From: Malania oleifera
Lineage: Eukaryota > Streptophyta > Magnoliopsida > Santalales > Ximeniaceae
DNA length: 64,000 nucleotides
Direction of reading: 5' to 3'
Assembly (NCBI RefSeq): GCF_029873635.1
Contig: NC_080423.1
Location: 96,064,953 to 96,128,952 of the forward strand
In this document: positions 42,324 through 53,214 of the stretch, one piece after another
Numbering within the stretch: position 1 is the stretch's first letter
Layout of the letters: every line of letters starts with the position of its first letter
Program-made: the position numbers and the translations under genes
The notes under the pieces: model-generated
Seen by the model: the letters and a program-made list of their open reading frames with translations, nothing else
Database searches by the model: none
What the model was told of the DNA's origin: nothing

Positions 42324-44038
42324 ATGGAGAGCACAGTAGTCCATCATGAAATTGAACCAGTGGTGCAATTGTACTCCGAAAGTCAACAAAAGAAGAGTGG
42401 TGATAGCACAAGTAAGGAATCGGTGCTTGAGATACCAGACAGGGTTGACATCAACGCTCGATTCAATTCCTTAAAGGAGCTGAAAGGCATTTGGAAGGGG
42501 TGGATGCCTCAGGGACGATTGACTTTTTCTTAGACGTACGGGCACATTGGTTTTCTGTTGCATGTTTCCATAAACTCCCACATGATTGAAGCATTGGTGG
42601 AATTCTGGAATCCGTCGTATTGCTGCTTTACTCTGGATGGGGTAGACCTTGCTCCCACCATAGAGGAATACACTTCACTATTGCATCTGGCCAAACTGCC
42701 GACGCCCTACAGAACGTACGCGCTCGCTCGAACCTCTGTCGTCAAGGATTTGTTCAGGGCCACTGAGGTTAAGGTCTAGAATCTGGGAGACTCGAAGGTC
42801 ACTTGGTAACACCTGAAAGAGTTATTGAAGAATGAGGGAAAGGAAGAAGCCTAGCTGCATCTGCTGGCATTAGCCGTCTACGACCTACTTATCTTCCCGA
42901 AGGAATTGGGAATCATCGATCACGCCACCATTGCCTTGGTAGCACAAGTAAAGGAAGGGGTGAATCCAGTCTATGGTATTCTGGCTGAAACGTTCCAATC
43001 TCTTAACAGATGCCGAATCAGGAGACATGCTCGTTTGACCTACTGTGTGCCATTGCTTTATGTGTGGATGATGAGCCATTTGCCATGCATCCAGGGATTC
43101 TTTTGCGCTTCTTTCTAAACAATCAGAATACCTTTAGTAGAGTTCGAAGTAGCTTGTTGAGAGGAACACGCTGGCAGGACTGAATGGAATGATGGACTAC
43201 AGGATCTAGTCAGCAAGGGGATTGTATGGCAGGCACCATGGATCGACCAGTCCAAAGTGATATACAGATGTAGAAACCTTCCTTGGGTCCCACTGCTAGG
43301 TCCCTAGGGTGGAATATCCTACGCACCACTTATGTTCCGAAGGCAAGTAGGTGCAATACAATTCGTACCCATGACCCATGGACTGGCAGACGCTTAGTTC
43401 ACATATGAGGATGATGATAGCCAAAGGAAGATCCGAGAATTTTTTGTATCATGGAGGCATGTGTACAAAGTCGAAGCTACTGGTCAGAACTCAAGAGTCC
43501 AAGAGAGTTATGAGCTATGGAAACGTGATAGGGTGAACCCTCGGTTCCTGTGCGAGGGAAAACTCCGACAGACCAGAAACGGCCGAGAGAAACCATGTGT
43601 TCATCTGAAAGAATGACCTACAGAGAACAGTTTCCAAAACGAGGTCTGGTAGATCCTCAACCTGAGCCAAGCAAGCGATCGAAGATTCAAAGCTCACCGT
43701 CAAAGAAAGCATCAGCGGTTTTGAAAAAGGAGAAGCAGAGACTTCAGAAGGTGCTTGATCAAAAGGTTCAACAACTAAGAGAATCAAAAGCAGAAATTAA
43801 AGAAAAATCTCAATACATACAGGACCTAGAAATGCGGTATGACAAACAGAGATACCACTTTAGCAAAGTGCTTGAAAAGCTGGAGCCTTGTGTAAACAAG
43901 GCCAACTATTGGGAAGCCCAGTACAAAGCATTGAAACAGAAGGTGGATAGTGTGACGCTCACAAAGTCGGAACCAACCCTAGAAGATTCAAGCTGCCTCA
44001 TCAGAAGCACACCACGAAATCAGAATTTGACAGACTAG
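42324..44038 (+). pseudogene. DUF7745-like (plant-mobile-domain-type) protein with coiled-coil tail, broken
   Basis: An ATG at 42324 opens a frame (MESTVVHHEIEPVVQLYSES) continuing through GHIGFLLHVSINSHMIEALV and FWNPSYCCFTLDGVDLAPTI, LPWVPLLGP and FVPMTHGLADA. This is the pattern of the DUF7745 domain found upstream of Gag in Tat-type retrotransposons. The same frame holds eight stops (42531, 42777, 42807, 42852, 43116, 43158, 43305, 43395). After a shift near 43550 an open 162-codon stretch gives a Lys/Glu/Gln-rich coiled coil (about 43690-43960). The function of the domain is unknown. Confidence 0.75.
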
Positions 44039-44251
44039 TTGGAAATTTTCTATATTTCTCACTAAAAATTGTATGAAGTTGTAATGAAATGATGATGACT
44101 TTTTTTCAGAACCTTGGTCGAAGCACATAGGCTGCATAATTGTGTTTTACTCATTCATGTACTAAATACATATTTGCATAAACATTTATGACATATCATA
44201 CATTTTTACTAAAAGACGTGGGTTTCATGTTTAGAGGGAAAAGAGGCGTGA

Positions 44252-45957
44252 TTGAGAATTGGCAAGATTGAGGCACCTACACACCCTTACAACACTCGCC
44301 GAAAAGAAAAATCTATGGCAGAACAGTTGGAAAGCCGCGTCTTGGGCATCGAGCAGGGACAGGAGGAACTGAGCAACCAAATGAAAAAAATACTGGACTT
44401 GCTACTGAGCAAGGGAAAGACAATTCAAGAGCAGGACCATGAAGTAGATATGAATCCTATCAACCCTCTAGGCTTCACACCAATCCATGGGCAGTCATCT
44501 AGACCGCCACCGGTTATTTTAGAGGGACCACCTCCGAGTACAGCCACCTTCATCCTCTCAGCACCAATTCTGAAAAATGGGATGCCCTCGATAATGACGG
44601 CAGTTATAGGAACAGGAAAGACCACAACTGAATACCGTTGTGATGAGCTTGAAGAGCGATTGAGAGCCATCGAAGGGACTCGCACGTCAAATTCTCTCAA
44701 CCCTGCAGATCTATGCTTAGTGCCCAAGGTGGTTTTCCCACCAACGTTTAAGGTGCCTGAATTCAAAAAGTTTGACGGAACTCAATGCCCTTAAACCCAC
44801 CTACGATTGTATTGCCAAGCAATGGCCGCATACTTTGATGATGAAAAGTTGATGATACATTGTTTTCGGAGCAGTTTGACGGGGACAGTGGCCAGGTGGT
44901 ACATCCACCAAGACAAAACACGCGTTCGAATATGGGGAGACCTAGCTACCACCTTTGTAGCTCAATATCGACATGTGATGGAAATGGCCCCAAACCAGAT
45001 GGCCCTGCTTGAAATGGAGAAGAAGCATACTGAGACGTTCCGAGAATACGCCTACAGATGGCGAGACCTAGCAATCCAAGTCGACCCCCTGGTGGGTGAC
45101 TGAGAAGCAATTTCCCTTTTTGTCAACACTTTGAAGGAACCCTATAGAGGGCATTTGAGGGAGGCAACTCCCCACGACTTTATGGACATAGTAATCGCAG
45201 GGGGGGGGGGAGGATCGAGGCTGACATTAAAGCAGGTTGTGTTAAAGAAAGTAGCATGGAAAACGGCCCAAGTAAGAAGTGGGTCAAAGGTAAAAAGGAA
45301 GAAGAGACCCAAATGATACAGGGGTCTATCAGGAGCCTAAGGCAGAGAAGTCAAAGTCAACAACCTAAGGAAAATTTCTACATGGAACCAGTAGTAAACC
45401 AAACACTATATATGGGCTCGAGGCCCCAGTTTGCAACCCCCCAACTAAGACCAGCACCAACAAACAATCAAGTTCGAGAAAGGGATGCACCGAGGAATGC
45501 TAGAAGGATTGACCCAATCCCAATGCCCTATGCCGACTTGTTTCCTCAACTATGTGAGAGAGGAAGGGTGACGACTATACCAGCCATTCTCGTCACCGAT
45601 CCCCCACCATGATGGTTTGATCCCAATGCCCATTGTGCATACCACGCAAACTCTCTGGGCCACTCCATTGACCAGTGTTGGGCTTTCAAATATAAAGTTC
45701 AGTCATTGAAGGATGTAGGGTGGCTGGTCTTTGATGACAAGCCGACGGGCATTCAGGGAAACCCTTTACCCAATCACAAGGGAGACCAGATTGGTATGGT
45801 CGGGGTAGAACTTAGAAAGGCACAAGAAGCCAACCTAGATCGTTTGGCTTTGGATGCTGAAATCCCCTCGAACACTTCTACAGAGTGGATCCGTCATCTC
45901 CAACCAGGAGTACAGCTTCAGAACTGGAGTTCTTTTGATTTACTAGATATCATCATG
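44252..45957 (+). pseudogene. Tat-type Gag with zinc-knuckle-like motif, broken
   Basis: Order: Gln/Glu-rich coiled coil (44300-44400), a PPTFKVPEFKKFDGTQCP segment, then the Retrotrans_gag domain (44807-45103: FRSSLTGTVARWYIHQD, EMEKKHTETFREYAYRWRDL), then DPIPMPYADLFPQL (45510) and a Cys/His motif C-AYHANSLGHSIDQ-C (45637-45680) followed by KDVGWLVFDD. Stops at 44792, 45101 and 45610 and a frameshift at a 10-G run (45200-45210) break it. The last stop is at 45957. The protein would form the particle and bind RNA in an intact relative. Confidence 0.85.
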
Positions 45958-46140
45958 TAATGATTTTTTTTTTTTAGGATTTTTTTAGTTTTGTTTTTCT
46001 TTTGTATTCCCCCGGCCACTGAAAAATCGGGGAAGCTCCTTAATGAAAATGAATCATGCATTCCTTGTCATTTATATGCATTTTGGAAATCAACTGTCAA
46101 AATTTGTTTGTTAATTTCATGTAGGAATAAAGAAAATAAC
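45958..46140 (+). other. T-rich spacer between gag and pol remnants, possible intron
   Basis: It starts with a T-run and ends in '...ttaatttcatgtag' directly before the pol-like frame. Ogre-type elements have a spliced intron at this position; splicing here is inference. Confidence 0.4.
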
Positions 46141-46674
46141 AACACCAGAATCCCTCACCAAGTAATTGACATTAACTTTGAAAATCTAATCCATGAAACT
46201 GAAGTTGAAGATCAAGAACTAAACTTGTCCCCTGAAATGGAAAGAATGTTAAAATCCGATGAAAAACCAACCTTGATTAGTAGCGATCCCACCGTTATGA
46301 TTAAACTGGGAACTGAGGAAGAACCCAAGTAAATGAAAATCGAGGCACTACTAAAGGAAGAGGAAAAGAACCAGTTAAACTTGATTGAGGAGAAAAGGAT
46401 GACTGCCATGGCCCATGGACAATTGTACCAAAAAAGGATGATAAAAGCGTTCAACAGAAGAGTGTGGCCCTGACAGTTTCAGGAGGGGGACCTAGTACTG
46501 AAAAAGATTTTACCGATTCATATGGACCCTCGCGGCAAGTGGACACCAAACTATGAAGGGCCTTATGTGGTAAAGAAGGCATTCTCAGGAGGCACCCTAC
46601 TGTTAGCAAATATGGACGGAACCGACCAATTGCAGCTTGTTAACTCTGATGCTGTAAAGAAATATTATGCCTGA
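46141..46674 (+). pseudogene. Pol remnant: protease/RT leader joined in frame to integrase C-terminus
   Basis: The first part (INFENLIHETEVEDQELNLS ... IKLGTEEEPK, then MKIEALLKEEEKN) matches the leader just before the Tat reverse transcriptase. From about 46375 the same frame continues with LIEEKRMTAMAHGQLYQKRM, FQEGDLVLKKILP, GKWTPNYEGPYVVKKAFSGG and DAVKKYYA, the integrase C-terminal region. The YVDD box, RNase H and the DDE core are absent. The frame has stops at 46330 and in WP-stop-QF near 46470. The deletion is in frame. Confidence 0.88.
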
Positions 46675-49016
46675 TGGTTGTATACATCTCCAAAAGAAAT
46701 TAATGAAAGGATCACAGTGTTATTTCATGTGTTCCCTCTTTACTCATTGTTTCGATTAAATGACGGATGCCCATTTTTGGACCACCAATTCCCTTAAAGA
46801 ACCCAATGTTTTTAATCACTTAATAAACCTTTTTGAGCTTTAAAATCAAAACCATCTTCTTCAAAAAAGTCATTTCCCAAAATTTAAACCGGGTTGGGAT
46901 TTTCAAAGGTCAGAAAAATCATGCGAGGCAGTAATGCAGTGCCAAAATGACGGCAGGCCATTTTTCTACTACCCAAAAGTTAGAGAAAAAAAACACCCCT
47001 TGATACCCTCTATTGTGCCTAAAAATGTGTAATCTTTCGTTTAAACCCACCAAAGACTTACACCCGACACTGGGACAGTTTTGGAAAGACCGATATTGAA
47101 CGAAGCCTAAATAAATAAATGGAGGCACGATTCCCCGCAAAAAAAAGAAAAGAAAAGGGAAAATGATGCAAAAGAAAAAAAGGAAAATCAAAGCACAGGA
47201 AAGGCAGAAGATATGCGTCGTTTGTGATCTTTGGCCAATTCGCCCTTTCGTAAAATTCATAAGTTCGAGCCTTATGCACCCTTTCTTCTTTAACCAATAC
47301 CCACGACCTACATTACAACTCGAATGAAAAGACCTGACCAGATTGGCATATGTTGTTGCCTCAAATGATTTGTCAGACTCAATATTGAGTCTGAACTAGG
47401 TAATGACCTGATCACGAAAAGGTACGTAGGCAGCTTGTTCAAAAGGACGAGTTCGGTCAAACTCTTGCAAAAATGTCTCACCCCAAACTGGGGCAGGGTT
47501 TGTTGCCATGGGATGGGTTTTGAGCCTTGGTTTCCTTATTCTTCTGAAAACCTAAATTCCCGAGCCTATGTTTTGTCCCGAGTCTTAAAGACCATCTAGA
47601 GATCGAAACGTGAAGCAAAACACCAAAATAAGCCTTGAGCAAACAATGAACCTAAAGGCACTATTCAACCTTACAGTACCAAAAGGGCCAGTCTCCTTCT
47701 AGTTGAAGCTGGGACAGTTATCGCAAGAACAAGAGACTTTGGTTTTCACAAATTAATGTCGACACCTTTAAGAATAGGGAATGTTGTTGTAAAACTTATC
47801 TTTTTCCTGAATAAATTTTCAATGTAATAGAACAACTATTTTGCACAGCTTGACGTCTTGATTCAGCACATTAATGACATAAATGCATGATTATTCTCAT
47901 TGTTAGGAATTCCCCTTTTATTGAGGTCAAAAATCAGGAACCCAATACACCAGGAGGGTGTTTAAGAACCAATGGGGAGCTTGAAACATGTCAAACATCA
48001 GTAATGAAGGAATACTGGGTCGAATTTGGAGTACTCCTTCAAGTTTTGGGAATCACTAGAAGCGTTAGTGATCAATTACCAGGATAGATCTTGAACAATC
48101 CCTGAGCTTTGAAGATCATGGAAAGTACCGACAGTCAGACACTAGGGCAGAAATTGATCATCTTTCGAATTTTGATGAAAGTACTGATAGCCAGACACTA
48201 TAACAAATGTTGAGTATCTTCTAGAAAGTACCGATAGTTAGACACTGGGGCAGATTTTGAGTGCCTGTAGAAATTTGAAAATGGTCAAAGCCGTGACAAG
48301 AAAAGCACCGGGACAGATTTCGAGACCCTTTTGGAATCCAAAACGCAGTAAAGACTAATAGTCTATGAATGAACCGGGGCAGTTGTTGAGTTCCATTAAG
48401 GCGAAGTCGGGTACCATCGTGCCAGGCTAGAACTTAAAAGTGTGGCCAAGATCCGGGATCGAGAAGAAAGACCATGCATCCTCATACATTTCATGCATGC
48501 ACTTCATGCATCCTCATGCATTTAGTAAAAGGCATTCCCATTATAGGTAGCAGCATACAGACATATCATGTAACGGGCATCATGTATATATAACAACATG
48601 CTCCTGCATTCAAGCATCGCAATTTAGTAACACGCATACATATACCAGTAGGGCACCATTCATTCGTACTTGCCTGGTTGAATAAATTTTTGATTAATCC
48701 TGTCACATCCATAGCCAACCATCGTAGGGGTTTGGTCATTGTACCCCCATGGCCCAAATTTTTACATCCATAACAAGTCATTTGGAGGATATTATAACCC
48801 GGTTCAGTGTACCAGCAATACTATTGTCCTCAGTAAAAAAAAAAAAAAAAGGAAAGAGAAAACACCCAAATTTTATTAATTGCCCTCACTTATGGCGAAG
48901 GAATACCGTGGTTACAGTCACGGTCCTGGGAGATTACAACCAAAACTCTCCTAAAACCAAAAAAAAAAAAAAAAAGGTCTGACCTTTTCCAGGTCACGTA
49001 CACACGGATTTTCATT
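46675..49016 (+). other. Tat post-pol spacer with 'ctggggcag' motifs and 57-bp repeats
   Basis: Contains 'aaaggtacgtaggcagct' (47417) and several copies of a CTGGGGCAG-like motif (47492, 47708, 48145, 48247, 48307, 48372). Three units of about 57 bases starting 'gaaagtaccgatagtcagac' lie at 48119-48260. No plus-strand protein is recognised; minus-strand frames at 46919-47297 are Phe-rich and doubtful. Confidence 0.55.
48832..48976. repeat. Small fragment similar to LINE 3' end
   Basis: 'ttattaattgccctcactta' and 'ggaataccgtggttac' match 4240-4290 at the 3' end of the LINE (ttattaatataccctcactt, ggaatatcgtggttat). A-runs bracket the fragment. Confidence 0.5.
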
Positions 49017-49523
49017 TCAGGCTGAAGAATGAGAAGTCTGACATTTTCCATGCGCCATGGTTTTGAGCCATTTTTGCTCCCGCTAGAAGTCCTCCCTGCT
49101 TTTCTCTAATTCAGCTATTCTAGGCCTAAGGTCGTCGGAGTAAACTGCCACCATTTTTCTCAAATCATCGATCTCTCGTTTTAACATCATATTTTCTTGC
49201 CTTAAGTTTCTCGATTTCCGTTATTCCTCTTGGTATTTCGTCCGTAAGGCGTAGGTTTCATTCCCAAGGAGGGTCACGATCTCGTTCTGTCTCTGCAAGC
49301 GACGGACAAGGTGAGACGTTGAAGACATTGCCTGGGCACTGTGATAGAGTGCCTGATTGACTATGCCTACATCGGACATCGTGGCCAGTACTGCCTCATT
49401 CCTCAATATTTCTTTTTGGAACTAAGGAGAGAGCTATAAGGAACTGAGAACAATAGAACAGGATGGCACCTCGGGTGCCACATTCAAATCAGGAACCTGC
49501 TTAGAAGATGATGCCCCTGCCAT
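49017..49523 (-). pseudogene. Antisense reading frame of the Tat-type element (168 codons, with stops)
   Basis: An ATG at 49523 on the minus strand opens one frame running to TGA at 49019-49017: MAGASSSKQVPDLNVAPEVP, then NEAVLATMSDVGIVNQALYH, HLVRRLQRQNEIVTLLGNE, QENMMLKREIDDLRKMVAVY and RPRIAELEKS. The second half has heptad-like Leu/Ile spacing that suggests a coiled coil. Four in-frame stops (two near 49425-49440, one near 49221, one near 49090) interrupt it. Tat-lineage elements such as Grande and Ogre carry antisense frames of unknown role between pol and the 3' LTR, and this fits that position. Confidence 0.65.
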
Positions 49524-50508
49524 GAGAAAAAGTTTAGAGTTTTGAAAGATTGGAGATAGTCAAGGTGCGGTTTCTTGTAACAGAGGATGACCAAAGATAG
49601 GTTACAGTCACGCTTGGAGTTTGCCTGTGGTGTTTAAGTGTGAGAGGAAGTCCGCTTAAATAGAATAAAAAAGGATTGCAATGCTGAGTGTGTGTCTAAC
49701 ATGAGGACGAGAGAGGCGACGTGCATCGAGAAGCCCCCAAGGATTGTGAGCAAAGTAAGCTATGGGAGTTGTGAAGTCCCCTCAGTGGAGGATTACGTTC
49801 ACAAGGCGGCGGAAAAAAATCCCGAGACAGATTTTGAGAGACGTGGAGTAGTCATAATATCTAAACCCGAGGAAAAAGAAAAAGAAAAATAAAAAAGGGG
49901 GGGTGCATTTATTCCTGGGGCTTGTTTCTAAAAGATCCCAAGGCCAATTTGTTTTGCACAAAGCCCAACTATTTAAATCATCCCGGGCTTTATTTTTTTA
50001 AAGGAAAAGTGGGCCGGTCTGTTTTAAAAAAATGACTTGGGCCCTATTTCTTTCTGAATTGGGTCGGCTCGGTTTTAAAACTCAATCCAAGCCCAACCAT
50101 TTAAATAGACACGAGCTTTATTTTTTTTTTAAAAAAAGGAAAAGTGGGCCGGTCTGTTTTAAAAATGACTTGGGCCTTGTTTCTTTTTGAATTGGACCGG
50201 CCCGTTTTAAAATTCAATCAAAACCCATTTTTTGAAAGCAAACTCAAGCCCAATTCACTCAAGCCCGTCCCAAAGCCCACACGTGACCTAAACACGTGAT
50301 AGAGCCCATGTGGCTCGCTCGTGATCCCTCGAATTCACTCAACTCACTCGAGCCGAAGATGAGTTGACTCACACTCGACCTCACCACCCCAACTGAAACC
50401 CTAACATTCGAAACCCTAACCCTAACTTCTAAACCAGAAACCTTAAATGCCTTAAGCCCTAAATTTCTATACAAATATCAACCAGCAATCAAGCATACAC
50501 AAAATTGA

Positions 50509-50552
<44 letters not shown>

Positions 50553-51029
50553 GGAAGAAAGAAAGAGCTTATCTCCTTTGAGAGTTCGAAAGAACTCCCC
50601 TTGCATCTGTGCGGATCTTCCTTACCAAGGCACTCCCGGTGATCATCATTTGTCTGGACTTCACCAGATCTCTCCAGATCTAACCGCGAAGACAGGATAG
50701 GAGGCCAATCGGAGCTAGATCACCTCTAAAGATGTTTAAGATCTTAATTTTGCTAAGATCTAAGGTCTTTGAAGAACAGTATAGAGAGAGAGAGAGTTTG
50801 GAGGTAGGCGAGAGTGGGAAAGAAATTACAAAGGGGCTAGGGTTTCAGGTTCGCAGCAAATAAGAGCAGAGCACAGAGACTGAAAAAGAAGAACAGAGAG
50901 GGTGAAAGAAGAGAGAAGAGAGAAGAGAGAAGAGAGAAAGAGAGGGCGTTCGAGAGAATGAAATGCATGGAAATGAACAGAAAAAAAAATTAGGTTTAAA
51001 TATTTAAAGCCTTGGAGCCACAAAATTAA
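49524..51029. other. Non-coding 3' part of the Tat-type element
   Basis: Two copies of a stretch around 'gggccggtctgttttaaaaa' lie at 50011 and 50146. A (TA)n run lies at 50511-50548, and an A/G-rich run at 50870-50945. No protein recognised. On the minus strand this would be upstream of the antisense frame, so a promoter here is possible but not shown. Confidence 0.5.
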
Positions 51030-51930
51030 ACCACGTGGCGATCTGTCGTCCGTTCGATCAAAGAGACTGCGTGGCCACCCTAATCACCGCATGATCTGTG
51101 TTTTCCAAGGACGGTCAAGATTGTGCCACGTCTTGATCCGGGTCATATTTGACTAGCCACTCAGTCACCAACACATGGCTCATTCTCCCCCACACACAAA
51201 AAGTCTGCGTGGCCACCCTGATCACCTCACGATTTGTGTTTTCCAAGGATGATTAGGATTGTGCCACTCCTTGATCCGGGTCACATTTGACCAGCCACTC
51301 AGTCACTCACACGTGGCACCTCTCCTCAACCACACAATCTGTGTTTTCCAAGGACGGCTTGGATTAAGCCACATCATCGATCCACACCCGCATACACCAG
51401 CCACTTAGTCACTAGCACGTGGCACCTGTCCTCAACCACACGATTTGTGTTTTCCAAGGATGGCTTGGATTGAGCCACATCATCGATCCACATCTGCATA
51501 AACCAGCCACTCAGTCATTGACACGTGACACCCCTCCTCAACCGCACGATCTGTGTTTTCCAAGGACGGCTTGGATTGAGCCACATCATCGATCCACACC
51601 CGCATACACCAGCCACTCAGTCACTGACACGTGGCACCTGTCCTCAACCACACGATTTGTGTTTTCCAAGGATGGCTTGGATTGAGCCACGTCATCGATC
51701 CACATCCACATACACCAGCTACTCAGTCACTGACACGTGACACCCCTCCTCAATCGCACGATCTGTGTTTTCCAAGGACCGCTTGGATTGAGCCACGTCA
51801 TCGATCCACACCCACATACACCAACCACCCAATCATTGACACGTGGCACCTCTCCTTAACCGCATGATCTATGTTTTCCCAGGACGGACCAGATCATGCC
51901 ACGTCTTCGATCCGGGTCACCCTCCATCTT
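51030..51930. repeat. Tandem array of 106-bp units, each with a CACGTG box
   Basis: Units share 'tgtgttttccaagga', 'tggattgagccacatcatcg' and 'gacacgtggcacc'. The core 'gtgttttcc' recurs at 51341, 51447, 51553, 51659, 51765 and 51871 (106 apart), with looser copies at 51236 and 51098. CACGTG occurs at 51032, 51310, 51416, 51522, 51628, 51734 and 51840. Open frames through this array are a by-product of the repeat. Confidence 0.92.
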
Positions 51931-52083
51931 CCCTTTTTCTGATCGGCACATAACCTTACTCAGAAGACGACATGTGATTAGTTATATGACTTGACTAAAA
52001 TAGGTGTCTTTTATCTTTATAGGCCTGTTGCTATAGATAACATAGGAGAGTTCCTACTTTTACCCCAAAGAAACAAGACCTAT

Positions 52084-52096
52084 AAAGAGGGGCAGC
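52084..52096 (+). other. Polypurine tract of the Tat-type element
   Basis: AAAGAGGGGCAGC directly before the LTR start TGTAGACACCCC; a similar tract precedes the LTR at 55668. Confidence 0.75.
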
Positions 52097-52369
52097 TGTA
52101 GACACCCCAATTTTAACCAGGCCTTTCTGAGGAGACCTCATGTCAAAACCTTCCCACACAGTTGTGGACCCTACACATCTTTGTAGGTCCCATACTGGTT
52201 GTGCACCCCACACATTCTTGTAGGTCCCATGGTGTTCATGGAACTCGCACATCCTTGTAGGTCCCACACTGCTTGTGGACCCCACACATCCTTATAGGTC
52301 CCACATTGCTTGTGGACCCCACATATTTTGTAGGTTCCACATGGCTTGTGGGCCTCACATCTCCTGGTG

Positions 52370-53010
52370 CGATAGCTCAGATTCCTACATCCGATGCACG
52401 TTAACCCCCTGGTATGCTAGTTCGGATTCCTACATTCGATGCACGTTACCCCCTAGTACGCTAGTTCGGATTTCTACATCTGATGCACGTTACCCCATCT
52501 GGTACGCTAGTTCGGATTCCTACATCCGATGCACGTTACCCCATGGTACGCTAGCTCGGATTCCTACATCCGATGCATGTTACCCCATTTGGTACGCTAG
52601 CTCGGATTCCTACATCTGATGCACGTTACCTCCTTTGGCATGCTTGTGCCTACTGGCTCGGGTTCCTATAACCCTTAAATGACTCATGGACCCCACTTTG
52701 CTTGCGGGCCCCACATATCTCAATTGGGCACATATGGTTTGTGGGCCCCACTTCTCCTAGTACGCTAACTCGGATTCCTACATTCGGTGCACGTTACTCC
52801 CCTTTGGTACGCTAGCTCAGGTTCCTACATCCGGTGCACGTTACCCGCTCTGGTACGCTAGCTCGGATTCCTACATCCGATGCATGTTATCTCCTTTGGC
52901 ATGCTTGTGCCTGCTGGTTCGGGTTCCTATAACCCTTAAATGGCTCGTGGACCCCACATATCTCCATTGGGCCCCACTTCTTCTGGTACGCTAGCTCAGA
53001 TTCCTACAAC
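52370..53010. repeat. 45-bp tandem repeats with hairpin potential in the LTR
   Basis: The unit contains ggtacgctagctcggattcc followed by tacatccgatgcacgttacc. 'gatgca' recurs at 52393, 52438, 52482, 52528, 52572 and 52618 (44-46 apart), then more loosely at about 52790-52880 and 52990. TCGGAT and ATCCGA flank a 6-base loop, giving a perfect 6-bp stem in most units. Confidence 0.88.
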
Positions 53011-53167
53011 CGGTGCACGTTCCCCCCCTCTTGTATGGTAGCTTGGATCCACATATCCGGTGCCTTGCTAGCTCGGGTTCTTGTAACCCTCAAATGGCTT
53101 GTGGACCCCACATAGCTCGTGGGCCCACACATCTCCGATGGGCTCCGCATAGCTTCTAGAACCCTCA

Positions 53168-53213
<46 letters not shown>

Positions 53214-53214
53214 T
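53168..53214. repeat. (ATT)n microsatellite in the 3' LTR
   Basis: About 15 ATT units. The 5' LTR resumes after the gap only some 30 bases downstream of the matching point. Confidence 0.95.

Noticed and set aside
50397..50425. CCCTAA-type motifs suggesting interstitial telomere (also near 9860, 20870 and 57000-57300)
   Set aside because: Only one to three units at a time, without an array.
51419..51867. Overlapping repeat proteins with a His/Thr-rich 35-residue period
   Set aside because: The 106-bp DNA repeat is not a multiple of three, so the same peptide cycles through frames; this is a product of the tandem array, not a gene.
51030..51930. Regular repeat spacing reminiscent of a CRISPR array
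   Set aside because: Whole 106-bp units are similar, with no unique spacers, and the DNA is a plant nuclear retrotransposon.
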